Shown in pieces: positions 1 to 11,957 of a DNA stretch of 64,000 nucleotides. Each line of letters opens with the position of its first letter. The stretch's first letter is position 1. Position numbers and translations under genes: made by a program. This stretch comes from Sanguinoderma infundibulare (Eukaryota > Basidiomycota > Agaricomycetes > Polyporales > Polyporaceae). Below the pieces are notes generated by a model. That model made no database searches. It had not been told where the DNA came from and saw only the letters and a list, made by a program, of their open reading frames with translations. The stretch is from positions 1,612,001-1,676,000 of the forward strand of contig JAVLRN010000010.1 in NCBI GenBank assembly GCA_032821775.1, in the 5' to 3' direction.

Positions 1-4
1 ATTG

Positions 5-24
5 ACTCTCTCTCTCTCTCTCTC
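5..24. repeat. CT dinucleotide microsatellite
   Basis: About ten CT units at the very start of the window. It is a simple repeat with no gene attached. Confidence 0.8.
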
Positions 25-811
25 ACACATCTTCTCTCGGAAGGAACAAAAAAAGCTCGTGTGCGGTGTGCCTGTATGCTGGTGAGTTCGCTGTGTGGAT
101 AGGGGCAATCGCGGTTGAGTCACGTAGGGTAGGCCGTCCACTCACACCTCCGAGTGGCCGACGGCGCGGAAGGACCCTGCACGCTGACTCGTACTCGTAT
201 GCCGCTATCAGAAAGGTGTACTGTCTCCGCTTGCGGAATGCCTAGACACCGTGGTAGCAAAGGCTCAGGAGGAGCGAAAGGCGCTTACAGCAGTCGCCAG
301 CTATACTTGAGTACGGTGCGGGCGCCACGCTGCCGATTCATCACGGTAGCAGCCGATCCCCGCCGGTTCCGACGACGTCAAAAAGACGGCCGAGCAAAAG
401 ACGTCCTTTGACTCGCCCTATGTACTATCTGCCCAGTGAGTATTCTTCCGAAATGATGGGCCTTCTCGTTTCGAAAGGCTTACCGACTCCCGTAGGATTC
501 GTGTCGATGGACTGCCAGTTTTACCGCTGCCTTATCATTAGAGCGATACAAATGGTCCTTACGATTCGCTTTCCGATCCTCATGGTTCTTGACTGCTGTA
601 GATCACGGGCGGTGACGACAACTTGCACGGATACCAGACATCTGTTGGAGGCGACGACGTCTTCACGATATCCATGTGGCATCGAAGATGTGAAGTTTTC
701 CGAGGAGAGATCCACACCGTCACAAAGCTTCATATGAGCAACCGCCGAACCTTGTCCTCCTGCAGGGCCTGTTTCTCCTCCCATCCCGACATCTCCCTGT
801 CGTCACACGCC
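25..811. other. No convincing gene
   Basis: Short overlapping frames occur on both strands, but none has a recognisable motif or a supported splice structure. The last part is the presumed promoter and 5' UTR of the protease gene that starts at 812. Confidence 0.5.
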
Positions 812-2694
812 ATGCGGCGCACACACAGCCTATACGTTCTTTTATTCCTGCTGATATCTTCCGCCTTCGCGTCTCCCCAGTCTCTCGCTGGCATAGGGCT
901 CCCGCTGGTCTCCCACGCCCTGCCTTCGCTCACGAACACTCGAGGCCCCATCTCGCTGCCCCTCACCCGCAGGTTCAACCATACCGGTGCGCGAAACACC
1001 CTCAAGTTCGACCAGGCCCGTGCCAGAGCCATTCGGGACCGCCACGCAGGGTTTTCAGTGCTCAACAGCGGAGCACAAGTAACGAACGTGGTCGCGGTCA
1101 ATCAGATCGTCTCCTATATCGTCACGGCGAGTAATTGAGTAATTTCCGCTTCTCAACCCGTTGCTCATATTCATCTTACACCAGGTCGCAGTCGGCAACC
1201 CTCCTTGCGAATGTGAGTAACGCTATGTCGCGTTGTCGACTTGGTTGCTTCGCCAACCGTGAAACGTGGTGTCTTGGTTTAGATAATCTCCTGATCGACA
1301 CCGGAAGCTCTAATACCTGGATTGGGGCCGACCGTCTGGCACTCCCTCTCGGATGTCTACCGACTGGGCAGTTAATGGTACGTACTCATTCTCAAATACG
1401 GTAATTGGACGTCATATCCCTTGTGCAGTTCGTCCCTTACGGGAGCGGCGTTTTCTTTGGCAAGTAACAGAGCCTAGTTTCCGTGTCTTTGGCCGCTTAC
1501 AGCATGCGCACAGGATATGAATGGACTGCCCCCGTCACTCTCGCTGAGGGATTGACGATTACGGGTCAATCGATCGGTGTTGCTATCTGCACCGATGGTT
1601 TTAGTGGTATCGATGGTATATTGGGGTAGGGGCACTTCTGTGTGCGCGCATCGCAGGTGATCTTACGAGTCGTTTGCAGCATTGGACCTCAGGGCCTCAC
1701 CGCCGGTGAGTAATATCAAGCTCGGATTGGGCTCGACGGGTCAACTGATCCGCGTGTCTCCACAGGCTCACTGTACCCGAACCGTTCGAAAGCTACGCCA
1801 ACAGTGACAGATACCGCCTACAATGCAGGGTTCCTCACTGACTATGTCATCGGCATCTCATTCCGTCCCTCTGACCTGTCCAGCGACCGGACGGGCGAGT
1901 TGACGTTCGGAGGAGTGAACCCTTCCAAGTTCACGGGCACGCTGAATTACACGTAAGCCCAGCGCATATAGTCAGCTTCGAACGTAATCTAATGCTGTAA
2001 CTAGTCCACTCACCAAGGTGTCTCCATCGAACAAGTACGTAGGAGTAGACCACGAGATGACCTTTGGGAGAACTGGGATGGTGATGGAGTCCGGGTCCGG
2101 GATCCTCGATACAGGCACGACGCTCATACTCATCTGCAGCGGTAGGTTGGTTATGAGCTTCTGACTCAGAGATCAAAATGCTCATCCGACACGGCGATGG
2201 CTCCAGATGCGTTTGTAAGGTACCAACAGCATACCGGCGGGGTTCCCGATCCAAACGTAGGGCTCTTGCGCCTCACCCGAGAACAGTACTTGAACTTGCA
2301 GAGCCTCTACTTTACCATCGGCGGGGTACGTCCTCCACACTCGTCCTGCGGGCCCTCACGGCTGATTCTTGAGTTTTCCTCTCCGCCAGGAGCGGTACGA
2401 GCTGACGCCAAACGCGCAAATCTGGCCTCGCGCGGTGAGTACGCCGTTAGACGCATTTGTGCCTTTTCTCCTCTCGCTTACTCGTACCCGTCCGATTTTC
2501 AGCTCAACACGGCGATTGGCGGAGCCGCGGACGGCATCTATCTCGTCGTCAACGACCTTGGTGTGCGGTGCGGCTCCGGCCTCGATTTCATCACCGGGAT
2601 GTCGTTCCTGGAGCGGTTCTACATGGTGTACGACATCGGGAACTCGCGCGCGGGGTTGGCGTATACTGCATACACCTACGCGGATACCAACTGA
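812..2694 (+). CDS. Pepsin-like aspartic protease (family A1), 11 exons, 433 aa
   Basis: Exons 812-1126, 1185-1212, 1283-1377, 1429-1463, 1503-1625, 1680-1705, 1766-1952, 2005-2141, 2207-2325, 2390-2434 and 2503-2694 sum to 1302 nt in one open frame. The start is followed by a hydrophobic signal peptide and a propeptide of about 85 residues, so the product is probably secreted and self-activated. The first catalytic motif DTGSSNTW is near residue 120, the flap is YGSG, and the second catalytic motif DTGTT is near residue 305. The C-terminal half has the usual ITGMSFLERFYMVYD pattern. Length and motif order are normal for the family. All introns are GT-AG except the first, which needs GC-AG (1127-1184). 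Intron 4 is only 39 nt. It endohydrolyses proteins at acidic pH. Truncated copies lie near 31.5 kb and 40.5 kb. Confidence 0.85.
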
Positions 2695-2799
2695 TCGCTC
2701 GTACGCATCGGTCGGATTGTCCGTCCTAATCATGTCCTTCGGGTACACTTCCATGCGCGAATATTGACGCATATACTCATTGAAAGTTACGAGCTCCAG

Positions 2800-3215
2800 C
2801 AGTGTCTCCGGCTGAACCAGAGTTAGCAGACAGTCGAAACGCGGCAGGTCACGTATGTCTCGACCGAGTGTGGTCGTCTCAGGTCGTCGTCGTGTGGGCT
2901 ATCCAAGCCTGAGGACTTGAAGACACCTCAAGCGGTTCCCTATATGTAACTCTTGGCGCAGAGACGGCAGGTGAGTGGCACAGCGCTCGTTCTTCCAATT
3001 ACCATTGTCGTCTCACGTCAGAAGCAGGAATCGTACTGCAGGTTTATTCTTCCATGTTTAATGCGCGCACGAAGACTCCGGGGCTCGAGAGGTCACATTG
3101 CCCTCCGTCCTTCCGGATTTAGCACCGCTCGCGTGAAGATGATTCGCAGGTCCTCAGACGCTGTTTAGATCGAAGGCGCGAAGCACGCGTTTCCGATCGA
3201 TCACTTGCAAGACTG
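2800..3215. repeat. Duplicated flank block, copy in unit A
   Basis: Non-coding sequence 3' of the protease. It recurs in diverged form at about 42189-42462 and, more weakly, near 48620-48930 and 51590-52110. Shared landmarks include the stretch around CTCCAGCAGTGTCTCCGGCT and the segment with CGCTCGCGTGAAGATGA. It always lies 5' of the shorter upstream module, so it marks the outer part of the duplicated unit. No open gene was recognised in it. Confidence 0.55.
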
Positions 3216-3243
3216 GTGTCCGAGCCACGCATTTTAGGGTATG

Positions 3244-3627
3244 TCAGAATGGTGCAGGTGTGTGCTCTTGAAATCGGTTTCTCAAGTTAACCGTGGTCCA
3301 GCAGTTTGCGCGAGTTCCTCTCTCAAAAGGGCAACCACCATCCGCAGGAATGTCACAACACTTTATGGGCATATTGTACATTCCTGGTCCGGGATATGGA
3401 AGCCTGATGCAGTGCATTTGGACAGAGTTGGTGTCATTTGTGTGTCTTTCCGCATGACACAGTAGCACCTACAACTGACTGAGCACCGGAGGTAAATATG
3501 TTTCCATGCTTTGCCAACACCGACCGTTGACGGGCTGACGAACGTTGGGCAAATCTCGCTTCGAACAGGTTTCGAGATTAGGCTTCAATCTATCATATTC
3601 TATCATGATCTGCGCATGGAATGTATG
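3244..3627. repeat. Repeated upstream module, copy 1
   Basis: First of eight copies of a roughly 280-390 bp block. It opens with CTCTTGAAATCGGTTTCTCA, has GGAGGTAAATATG in the middle and ends with GTTGACGGGCTGACGAACGT and an ATGATCTGCGCATGGAATG segment. Other copies are at 3880-4265, 32784-33170, 33425-33800, 41520-41895, 42525-42800, 49023-49400 and 52190-52560. This copy does not directly precede a gene; the next copy does. Confidence 0.65.
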
Positions 3628-3879
3628 TATCGGGGTTTGAGCTTCGTTTAGTGTGTATGCTCCGGTGCGCTGGCTCCCAGTCCCTAGCCGAGCGCCGCGC
3701 CGACTGCGCTGGGCGGTCCATTAGGGTGTCCGACTGCCACATCGGGTTCCCGTCGACGTCGGGGCGGTGCCCTGCTGGGAACTGGGGCTAGGGCACCGGA
3801 GCGTGGCTAGCCATCCTCTGGCCATCCGTCGTTTTGCTCTCGCTCGCAGCTGATGTTCAAGCCAGGACTCACCGCAGGA

Positions 3880-4265
3880 TGCGTAGCTGCCTCGAGTGCA
3901 ATCGGTTTCTCTTGAATAGTGATCGAGCAGATTCCGCCAGTGCTCGACGCTCTCGACAGGGAAATCATTATTGGGATCGAATCGGATTGGCGTCTTGGAT
4001 GTGCCTGTTCCCAGATATATGGCGACATGCATCGGGACAAGAATGACAGCGATGTCCTTCTGCCTCTAACCACATCGCACCGCACCGCTCATAGCTCCCG
4101 GAGCAGGAGCACCGGAGGTGAGTCTCGTTCCATGCTTTGCCAATACCAGCCGTCGACAGACTGACGAACGTTGGGCAAAAGCCGGCGTCGAATAGGTTGA
4201 GGGAGTATTCCAAATGTGCCTTCCAGGCCAGAACGCTTCCCATTCATCACGCTTCGGAATGTATC
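3880..4265. repeat. Repeated upstream module, copy 2 (before the first WSC gene)
   Basis: Diverged copy ending about 155 bp before the WSC start at 4422. It keeps GGAGGTGAGT, which resembles a splice donor, and the CTGACGAACGTTGGGCAAA core. It could be a shared promoter or 5' UTR region or a decayed exon pair of an older minus-strand gene; sequence alone does not decide. Confidence 0.55.
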
Positions 4266-4322
4266 GCCTGCTCGGTGCCCCGAATAGTTCGCATATGCAC
4301 GCAATGTCTCCTCCGATGAAGA

Positions 4323-4328
4323 TATAAG
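4323..4328 (+). promoter_or_regulatory. TATA-like box of first WSC gene
   Basis: TATAAG lies 94 bp upstream of the ATG at 4422. The same box at the same distance occurs before the paralogue at 33962, which supports it. Confidence 0.4.
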
Positions 4329-4421
4329 GCGAAGTTCGTGTGTCGAAGCCACTCAGACCACCTTTCGCGGTTCTCTCTTACCTTCCACCCGACCATCACC
4401 AGAGCCGGAAGAGTCCCTACG

Positions 4422-6815
4422 ATGTTCTCCAAGCTCTGCTCCGTCGCCGTCCTCATGGCGGTCGTCAGCACCGCCGCGCAGGGCATTCCGCCTGGGTGGA
4501 ACAGCGTTGGCTGCGTGGATGACGGTCCCAAGCGTGGGTTGACGAGGTACATGTTCTCCGACAACCAGTTGACCCCCGCGCAATGTTTGACCGCCTGTGC
4601 GTCCAAGGGCTACGCGATCGCTGGTCTCGAGTACAGCAACGAGTGCTGGTGTACGTCCCAAATCCCATTCCCGACCAGTGATATGTAGATACTGATGGGT
4701 TCCGTGATTGCAGGCGGGAACTCATTCGACAACGGCCTGGGCCAGCCAATCGCTTCGTCGGAGTGCAACATGACGTGCACTGGTGACAATAACAGTATCT
4801 GCGGTGGCCCCTTTGCGTTCAACGCGTACACATTGTACCCCGTCTATCCCACTTCCACAAGTACGACGGTTTCCACCACGACCTCCACCGCGCAGGGCAT
4901 TCCGTCTGGGTGGAACAGTGTCGGCTGCGTGACTGACCGTGACGCCGGTCCCGTGCGTGCGTTGATGGGGTACAACTTCTCCGACAACCAGTTGACCCCC
5001 ACGCAATGTTTGACCACCTGTGGGTCCAAGGGCTACACGATCGCTGGTCTCGAGCACAGCAACGAGTGCTGGTGTACGTCCCAAATCCCACTCCCGACTA
5101 GTGAGATGTAGAAACTGATGGGTTCCGTGATTGCAGGCGGGAACTCGTTCGAAAACTACCTGGGCAAGCCACTCGCTTCGTCGGAGTGCAACATGACGTG
5201 CGCTGGTGACCATAACAGTATCTGCGGTGGCGACATGGCGTTGGACGCGTACAAGTTCAACCCCGTCTACCCCACTTCCACAAGTACGACGGTTTCCACC
5301 ACGACCTCCGCCGCGCAGGGCATTCCGTCTGGGTGGAACAGTGTCGGCTGCGTGACTGACCGTGACGCCGGTCCCGTGCGTGCGTTGATGGGGTACAACT
5401 TCTCCGACAACCAGTTGACCCCCACGCAATGTTTGACCACCTGTGGGTCCAAGGGCTACACGATCGCTGGTCTCGAGCACAGCAACGAGTGCTGGTGTAC
5501 GTCCCAAATCCCACTCCCGACTAGTGAGATGTAGAAACTGATGGGTTCCGTGATTGCAGGCGGGAACTCGTTCGAAAACTACCTGGGCAAGCCACTCGCT
5601 TCGTCGGAGTGCAACATGACGTGCGCTGGTGACCATAACAGTATCTGCGGTGGCGACATGGCGTTGGACGCGTACAAGTTCAACCCCGTCTACCCCACTT
5701 CCACAAGTACGACGGTTTCCACCACGACCTCCGCCGCGCAGGGCATTCCGTCTGGGTGGAACAGTGTCGGCTGCGTCTCCGACGGTCCCGTCCGTGCGTT
5801 GACGGGATACAGCTTCTCCGACAACCAGTTGACCCCCGCGCAATGTTTCACCGCCTGTGCGTGCAAGGGCTACGCGATCGCTGGTCTCGAGTACAGCAAC
5901 CAGTGCTTCTGTACGTTCCAAATCCCACTCCCAATTCGTGATCTGTAGATACTGATGGGTTCCGTGATTGTAGGCGGGAACTCGTTCGACAACGGCCTGG
6001 GCCTGCCACTCCCTTCATCGTCGTGCAACATGGCATGCGCTGGTGACAGTAACAGTATCTGCGGTGGTCACTGGGCGTTGAACGCATACAAGTTGAACCC
6101 CGTCTGCCCCACTTCCACGGGCATCATCAGTACCATTTCCACGGGTGTCACCAGCACCACTTCTACGGGTGTCACCAGTACCACTTCCACGGGTGTCACC
6201 AGTACCACTTCCACGGGTGTCATCAGCACCACTTCCACGGGCGTCACCAGCACCACGTCAGTGTACTTCACAAGCACGACCGTTTCCGCCACGACCTCCG
6301 CCGCACAGCCGTCCAGCACGTGTTGGAACAGAGTTGGCTGCGTGTCTGACGGTCCCGCGCGTGCGTTGACGGGTTACAGTTTCACCGGCGACCACGAGTT
6401 GACCCCCGCGGCCTGTTTCACCGCCTGTGCGTCCAAGGGCTACGCGCTCGCTGGTCTCGAGTTCGGCGGCGAGTGCTGGTGTACGTTCCAAATCCCCCTC
6501 CCAATTCGTGATATGTAGATACTGATGGGTTCCGTGATCGCAGGCGGGAACTCCTTCGACAACGGCCTGGGCCAGCCGCTCCCTTCGACGTCGTGCAACA
6601 TGCCGTGCACTGGTGACAGTAACAGTTTCTGCGGTGGCCCCTTGGCATTGGATGTGTACAAGTTGGACATCGGCTGCCAGACCTCGGTCTCCACTCCTCT
6701 CCCCACCAACACCGTGACGTCTGTATACTCAGCAAGCACGACGACCCCGAGCGTCGTCACCTCCGTGGTCACATCTGTATACACTGTAACCACCACGATC
6801 GCCACCTGTGGATAG
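4422..6815 (+). CDS. Secreted protein with five WSC domains, prematurely stopped, 692 aa
   Basis: Exons 4422-4650, 4714-5073, 5137-5496, 5560-5910, 5974-6480 and 6544-6815. All five introns are exactly 63 nt and sit at the same place in each WSC domain, inside the CWC/GN motif. A signal peptide (residues 1 to about 20) is followed by five WSC domains, each with GWNS-GC, C-TAC-SKG, EC-C and C-M-C-GD-NS-CGG cysteine signatures, joined by Ser/Thr-rich linkers likely to be O-glycosylated. WSC domains bind carbohydrate, typically cell-wall glucan. Domains 2 and 3 are a 423-bp tandem duplication. A TAG at 6813-6815 cuts off the last 35 residues relative to the paralogue at 33962. The frame then stays open to the homologous stop at 6918-6920, so the stop is a point change. 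The loss of this short tail may be tolerated. Confidence 0.8.
4891..5736 (+). repeat. Two identical 423-bp tandem units encoding a WSC domain
   Basis: Units 4891-5313 and 5314-5736 read the same base for base by eye, intron included. A unit is an integral number of codons after splicing (360 nt of exon, 63 nt of intron), so duplication adds one WSC domain without breaking the frame. Confidence 0.8.
6107..6260 (+). repeat. 24-bp minisatellite in the WSC linker
   Basis: About six units built on ACGGGTGTCACCAGTACCAC plus four bases, encoding Ser-Thr-Gly-Val-Thr-Ser-Thr-Thr repeats. It expands the Ser/Thr linker between WSC domains 4 and 5. The linkers in the 33962 paralogue lack it. Confidence 0.8.
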
Positions 6816-7601
6816 GGGGACGCGTACAACAGCGGCCTCTCTACCTCAGCCGCTTCCTCCGCTACCACTGCTCTCCCTCGTCGCGACCTGAAGGCGCTCA
6901 TCTTCGGCCGTGAGCACTAGGCGTGTTCTGAGTGTGCACGGACGGCGTGCAGCTCGGATTCTGTCTCTCGATCTAGTACAGCGGGGAGGGAGTCCTGCTC
7001 TTGTTCTCTCCACATACGTCTTGATGGTATCCCCTGTCTCCCCTGTCGGTCTTGAGTCTCCAATCCTGGTTTTACTGTATGTGCTAACGTCGATCTCGTC
7101 CATAATAGTAGTCCATCTCCTCCTTCCTTGTATTCTTGTTCTTTGTTCCTCACATATCGGCAGCGGTGTACGCGCGACTTACTCTCTCTCCCGGTCTCTG
7201 ACCCGTCATACGCTAAGCTTTGTATTCTTACCCATGCGACGTTCTCGATGGGCATGCCAGTATGTGTAGTTGTTTTCTAAGGACCAATGGCACGAAACTT
7301 GTTTGGTCGTCCAGCCTCAAAGTCGCTCAAACGTTGACCGATGGCAGAACGCGACCCGCGCAGGCCGTGACATTGTTTGCGTCCTTCGGGAAGGACATGG
7401 CTCCGAAGGCATTCTGGGAGTAATTCAAGCAGATGTAGGAGCCGGAGGTCACTCTAACGATCCATTAAAACTGGCATACAGAAACGCTCAGACTTAGAGC
7501 GCATACACCCAGACAATCTGAACCACGTTCATAAATCGTGAGCCAATTCGGGGACTAGGAGTTCCTCACGATGGCTCCGCGGCTCGACTATGTACTCATA
7601 C
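6816..7601. other. 3' flank of WSC gene; no gene
   Basis: After the lost coding tail (6816-6920) the sequence matches 35471-36090 downstream of the unit B WSC gene. Similarity ends near AACCACGTTCATAAATCGTG; unit A then enters the P450 pseudogene, while unit B goes to unrelated DNA. Confidence 0.6.
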
Positions 7602-9664
7602 CTAACAATAAGTGGTATCGGCGGTATTTTCGATGATGTCCGGAAAGCACAACACGCACGAGACCGTGCCATCCGTAGCCTTGTATTCGAGCTTGACAGG
7701 CGCGCCGTGTTCGTCCACGGGCGGTCGGATGTCGAGGACGTGCAGGATGGTCCCACAGTATATGAGCAAGGACGCCTGGCCGAAGTGGCGACCGGGACAC
7801 ACTCTAGAGGTTTGACCGCGTCAATGTTCTGTTGGACGATAATATGTCACGGACGTATGGTATGTCATACTGACCTGTGCCCGAAGCCACATACGAATTT
7901 GGTGGGGTCTCTTGCTTGCGGTTTTTTGCCTCCGTCGGGCATGAAACGCTCCAGTCGGAACACATCTGGATCGGGGTATTCATCTGGATCGTGAGAAATA
8001 GCCCTGTATGCGTACATGCATGCGAGGTGAGCGTGGCTGACATCACGGATAAAAGGAAGTAGGCGACGCACCATATGTTTACATTAATTATGGTGCCTCC
8101 AGGGATGTCATATCCCATGTACTCATCATCGTCTCCGACGACGTGCGCCACTCCCAACGGTCCCGTGATGTGCTATCGCTGCAGCTCCTTTACGACCGCT
8201 CGAATGTGCCATAGGGAAGGGAGTCGAGGTCAGAGAATTGTGGCAGTCGATGAGCCCCGACGACGGCATCGAGCTCTTGTTGTGCTTTTTTCTGGGCTTC
8301 GGGATGCATGGTTATGGCGAGGAAAAACGCTTCCATGATCGCGACAGACTAGGTGCGGTCGAGGTAAGTATCGAACCTCAATCACAGAGGAGGATACGTG
8401 CCGTCTCAACACCCCCTGGAGTAAAATACGATCCACTGCGTAAGTGAAGATGCAACGCAAGTGAATACTGAGCATGCACCTATGAGGGACATTGCTGTGG
8501 TGAACTCGCACATCGCCCTTACTTCCGGCGTGTTGACATTCTCCGCATTGACCTTTGCGTGGATCCGGGTTACCATTGAATCATTGATTACGCCGCTTGC
8601 CTAGCCGGTATACGGACGTCAGTAACTATCCGTCACACTGATCGATGTCGGGGAATCTCACCGTGGCAGTTGTCGACAGCGCATACAGCTTGGCGGTAAT
8701 CGCTTCCATTTCGCACTTCCTCTCCAGAGCGTCCCGCTTGATCCGCATTCCAGGGGGCCAGGCAGGTAGGTGGCGCAAGAAGGGAAACGCTTCCATGGGA
8801 TGCGCACTAGCTGCTAGCAATGGTTCAACCGTCGACACTATGTACCTCACCATATCGAAGTATACGTGATGGTCTTCGCCTCCGGTGAGCTCGATGCCAT
8901 ACACGGCACGCATGACCATCTCTGTGAGTGCGCTGGAGAGTATTTGTTTCGACGATGGGCGCACGAGTGGCAAATCTAGTTACCCACATGTTCAGATGTC
9001 TGGCAAAGTCCTTCGGGGATTCTATCAGTCGACAGAGCAGCTTTCGTGCGGTCTTGAGCTGGATTGATTGCCATTGTGTGATGGACTCTGGACCAAACGT
9101 CTCTTGGAATGTGCGGCGATGTTCGCGCCATTTGCGCCCGTACGGCATGAAGATAAAGAACGCGTCTAGCCCGAAGCTAGCCGAAACTTGTGGTGAGCAG
9201 TGACTAGAGAACATGAACGACACGTACAGTTTAGCCATGACGGAGTTGGGGCAGTGTGAGATGTTCGCGGACTTCTTGTCAAGCAGTTCAAGGGCGTGAT
9301 GGAGGGAGTTGACGGCGAGTACTGGCTGTGCGAGGACGTTGAGGTAGACGATATCACCTGTAGATCGCTATTCAACGCGATTCACACGGTCACGATTATT
9401 TTACTACTTACCGCAGTCCTTAGACAATGCGAGCCACCATGCGCCATTTGTGGATCGGGGGAGGTCGAGGGCGTTCCCGAGGATGGGGAGTGGTCGAGGG
9501 CCGGGGGGTAGCCGAAGGGCTCGCTTGGGCTGGACCAGCGCTCTGATTAGCAGTGCTAAGATCGCGCCGAGGGCGACCCACGGTAGCCACGAGAGGCTCG
9601 GCGACGCTACCCTAACAAAGACCATGGAGATCAGAGGAAGACTGGCGGAGGTCGTCTGTATCAT
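7602..9664 (-). pseudogene. Cytochrome P450 pseudogene
   Basis: The N-terminus (from 9664) has a membrane anchor followed by the proline hinge LPPGPRPLPILGN. Later exons give YGRKWREHRRTF (C-helix), ALTEMVMRAVYGIEL, the K-helix ExxR within VVKELQR, the LERF motif and a heme loop split by an intron (FGHR then VCPGRHFG). Order and spacing fit a full-length fungal microsomal monooxygenase of several exons. The K-helix region carries an in-frame TAG (8173-8175) where a Trp or Tyr is normal, and the neighbouring reading frame shifts. This supports a pseudogene rather than a splice problem. It would have used O2 and reductase electrons at the ER; the substrate cannot be told. A second P450 remnant with the same tail lies at 54692-54931, also after a WSC gene. 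Confidence 0.75.
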
Positions 9665-11050
9665 GGCTTTATATATCCGAGGACAGTGGCCAAGGGTCAG
9701 CGAATGAGGCGAGGGACTAGTGTCTCTTCAGAGAACGTCCCAGCCAGTTTCCACGCCTGCCGGTCATACGGGGCGATGTGAAAACCAAGTGAAGGCATAC
9801 AATGGACTGACAGTCATCGAGAATAGCAATGGCGTCGGTAACCGTTACCGATGTCCATCCCTAGCGCTGTACTGTGGGGAGACCATAGACGTGTTCAAAG
9901 TAGGGAGATCGTGCTTTCAACCATGCTTCGTCTCGGAATATCCAGGAAAATTCCTGTCTGTTGCGCTCAGTGTATAGCGGTATATAAGTGCTTTGATATA
10001 CGTACACCTAACGCGACACCGCGTGTGCTGTGGTAGTAGGCTTAGCAAACCTGTCTGCCCCCGCTTCGTCACGATATCGAAGGTTAGCCTATTGTACTGT
10101 CCCGGAAATGAGGCTGATTCAAACTCACTCACCATCAGACGCAAGGCATCATCCAGTGTTGATTCTTGTGGAACGGCACCATGTACGCGCAGGTCACCGA
10201 ATGACAGGACAAAATGTCATTCGTCAGGATAAGCGGTCGGATTTGACGTGCGCCGTTTCCTTCCGAGAGGTTGATGGGCTGTATAACACAAGATTGAGCG
10301 AAGCTCCGAACGCGAGGAACGGGGGAGCCATCCAGATTTTCAGGCTCCAGAATGATAGACGAAGAGCGATCATACTGGAAGTAGCATGGCTGGCGCCGCC
10401 CGGCTCCGACAGAAGGGGTAGGCAAGCGGGGGAGTGAGCCGCCCACGTCGCCCCCGACGTCTCGCAAATATTGTATTGTTGTCAGGATGATAGGCACATG
10501 GATGCTTTGCGTGTACAGCGACGGCTGAAGCAGAGAAAGCTTGGGCCCTACCACGACGCAATCAGTTGTTGACCACGGTGGACCGTGCCCCACGTGCTGG
10601 GTATGGTTACTCACCCACATAACGCGACCCGGTCCCCCGGTAGAGAATGCAGCTAACACGGCGTTGTAGAGATTCTTCGTGAATCACCTGAGCGCACTGC
10701 GGCAGAAAGTACTGATGCTGATGATGGTTCCTACACTTCCGGGACTTGGAAGGCGAACGACAGAGCGAGTGATGCTCTACTTCGTCCAACATGAACCATT
10801 GACGACTAAGTAGCTGACAGTGTTCCTACAGCCTGGTGTTATCTGAGGTCCTAGGCGACACCTGGTTATTTGAGGTCAACGGTTGATTCTGCGGCACGAA
10901 GTGGGGGCCTACCGACGCGTTGGGAGCTTCGTGGCACGACGACGCTGGGGAGCCTAGTACTTGACACGTGTGTGCGGGTAACAGTTCAAGTTGGCCACAC
11001 GTGATCTATCTCACAGCCACGTGACCCTCATGCCGCTGGGTCAATGGTCA
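9665..11050. other. No recognised gene; holds a duplicated segment
   Basis: Frames such as the minus-strand one at 10135-10659 show no motif I recognise. The segment 10825-10945 matches 40219-40350, the 3' tail of the GATA-finger gene of unit B and the DNA just beyond it. It therefore marks the end of unit A before the transposon block. Confidence 0.5.
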
Positions 11051-11957
11051 CTAGTTTTTTTTGACCCGTGGCTTTGCCACGAAGCTTCGCCTTCGGCTCA
11101 GCGATTTGATGCTTCACCTTCAGCTCAGCGCTTTGACTGTAATGCTTCACCTTCGGCTCAGTATTAAATACTATCTGTAATGCCAGCTTACCCTTATATT
11201 TTAACCTGTGGCAAAGCCACAAAGCTTCACCTTTGGCTCAGCACTTCGACTGTAATGCTTCACCTTCAGCTCAGTATTAAATACTACCTGTAATGCCAGC
11301 TTGCACTTACATTTTAACCCATGACTTTGCTGCAATGCTTCACCTTCGGCTCAGCACTTTGACTGTAATGCTTCACCTTTGGCTCAGTGCTTTGACTGTT
11401 GGAATTTTGAGCTTCGCCTTCGGCCCAGTATTAAATACTATCTGTAATGCCAGCTTACCCTTACATTTTAACCCATGGCTTTGCAACAATGCTTTGCCTT
11501 AAGCTCAGCAATCATTAATCATGCCCGTGAAGTTCCAAGGACTAATTTTATCTCACCTGTGTGCCCGTGGCCACCCGTGAAATTGCTGGTATATCTGAAA
11601 TCATGCCATTCCTCCCTTGCACAATGCTAAGCACCTGTGCACAAAATCTGAATTCTGCCTGGCAGGGCTGCAGGGGTGGCTGGTCCACTCCAAATTTACA
11701 GGGTCCCCACCAAAATAATAGCTTAATGATGTTCAATATATATTACATTCAAAATCCGAGCCTACCTGCAGGTCCCCAACACTTGGCCGTAGGAGCCTTT
11801 GGGCTTAGCGCTGAACCCGGCGCTTCGTGACCATAAAGGGCGAGTTAGGTGAGCCATGCGGCACCATGTGGACGCCATGTGCATCCATGTGCTCTCCATG
11901 TGCTCTCCACCTGCTTTCCATGTGACATAGACGTCCCGCTCTCCCTTTCTTTTATGA
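11051..11957 (-). mobile_element. Non-autonomous Helitron 1 of a tandem array
   Basis: On the minus strand the element starts with TCATAAAAGAAAGGGAGAG (ending at 11957) and ends with a hairpin, an A-rich spacer and CTAG (11051-11054). The hairpin (11067-11081) has a 6-bp CGTGGC/GCCACG stem with a TTT loop. The base before 11051 is A, as expected for Helitron insertion between A and T. Inside are minisatellite-like repeats built on GCTTCACCTTCGGCTCAG and AATACTATCTGTAATGCCAG, with no gene. Both subterminal regions match the next two elements. Confidence 0.7.

Noticed and set aside
154..737. Short frames at the window start
   Set aside because: Overlapping frames on both strands with no motif, signal peptide or splice support.
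1621..1680. Apparent in-frame TAG in the protease after the GIDGILG codons
   Set aside because: A 54-nt GT-AG intron at 1626-1679 removes it and joins GIDGILG to IGPQGL in frame, so the gene is intact.
4722..5921. Long minus-strand frame of 399 codons across the WSC gene
   Set aside because: It is antisense to three WSC exons and their introns. Its internal repeats come only from the WSC repeats, and it has no motif of its own.
10135..10659. Minus-strand frame of 174 codons
   Set aside because: No recognisable motif or coding bias; its codons partly overlap low-complexity DNA, so I left it as non-coding.
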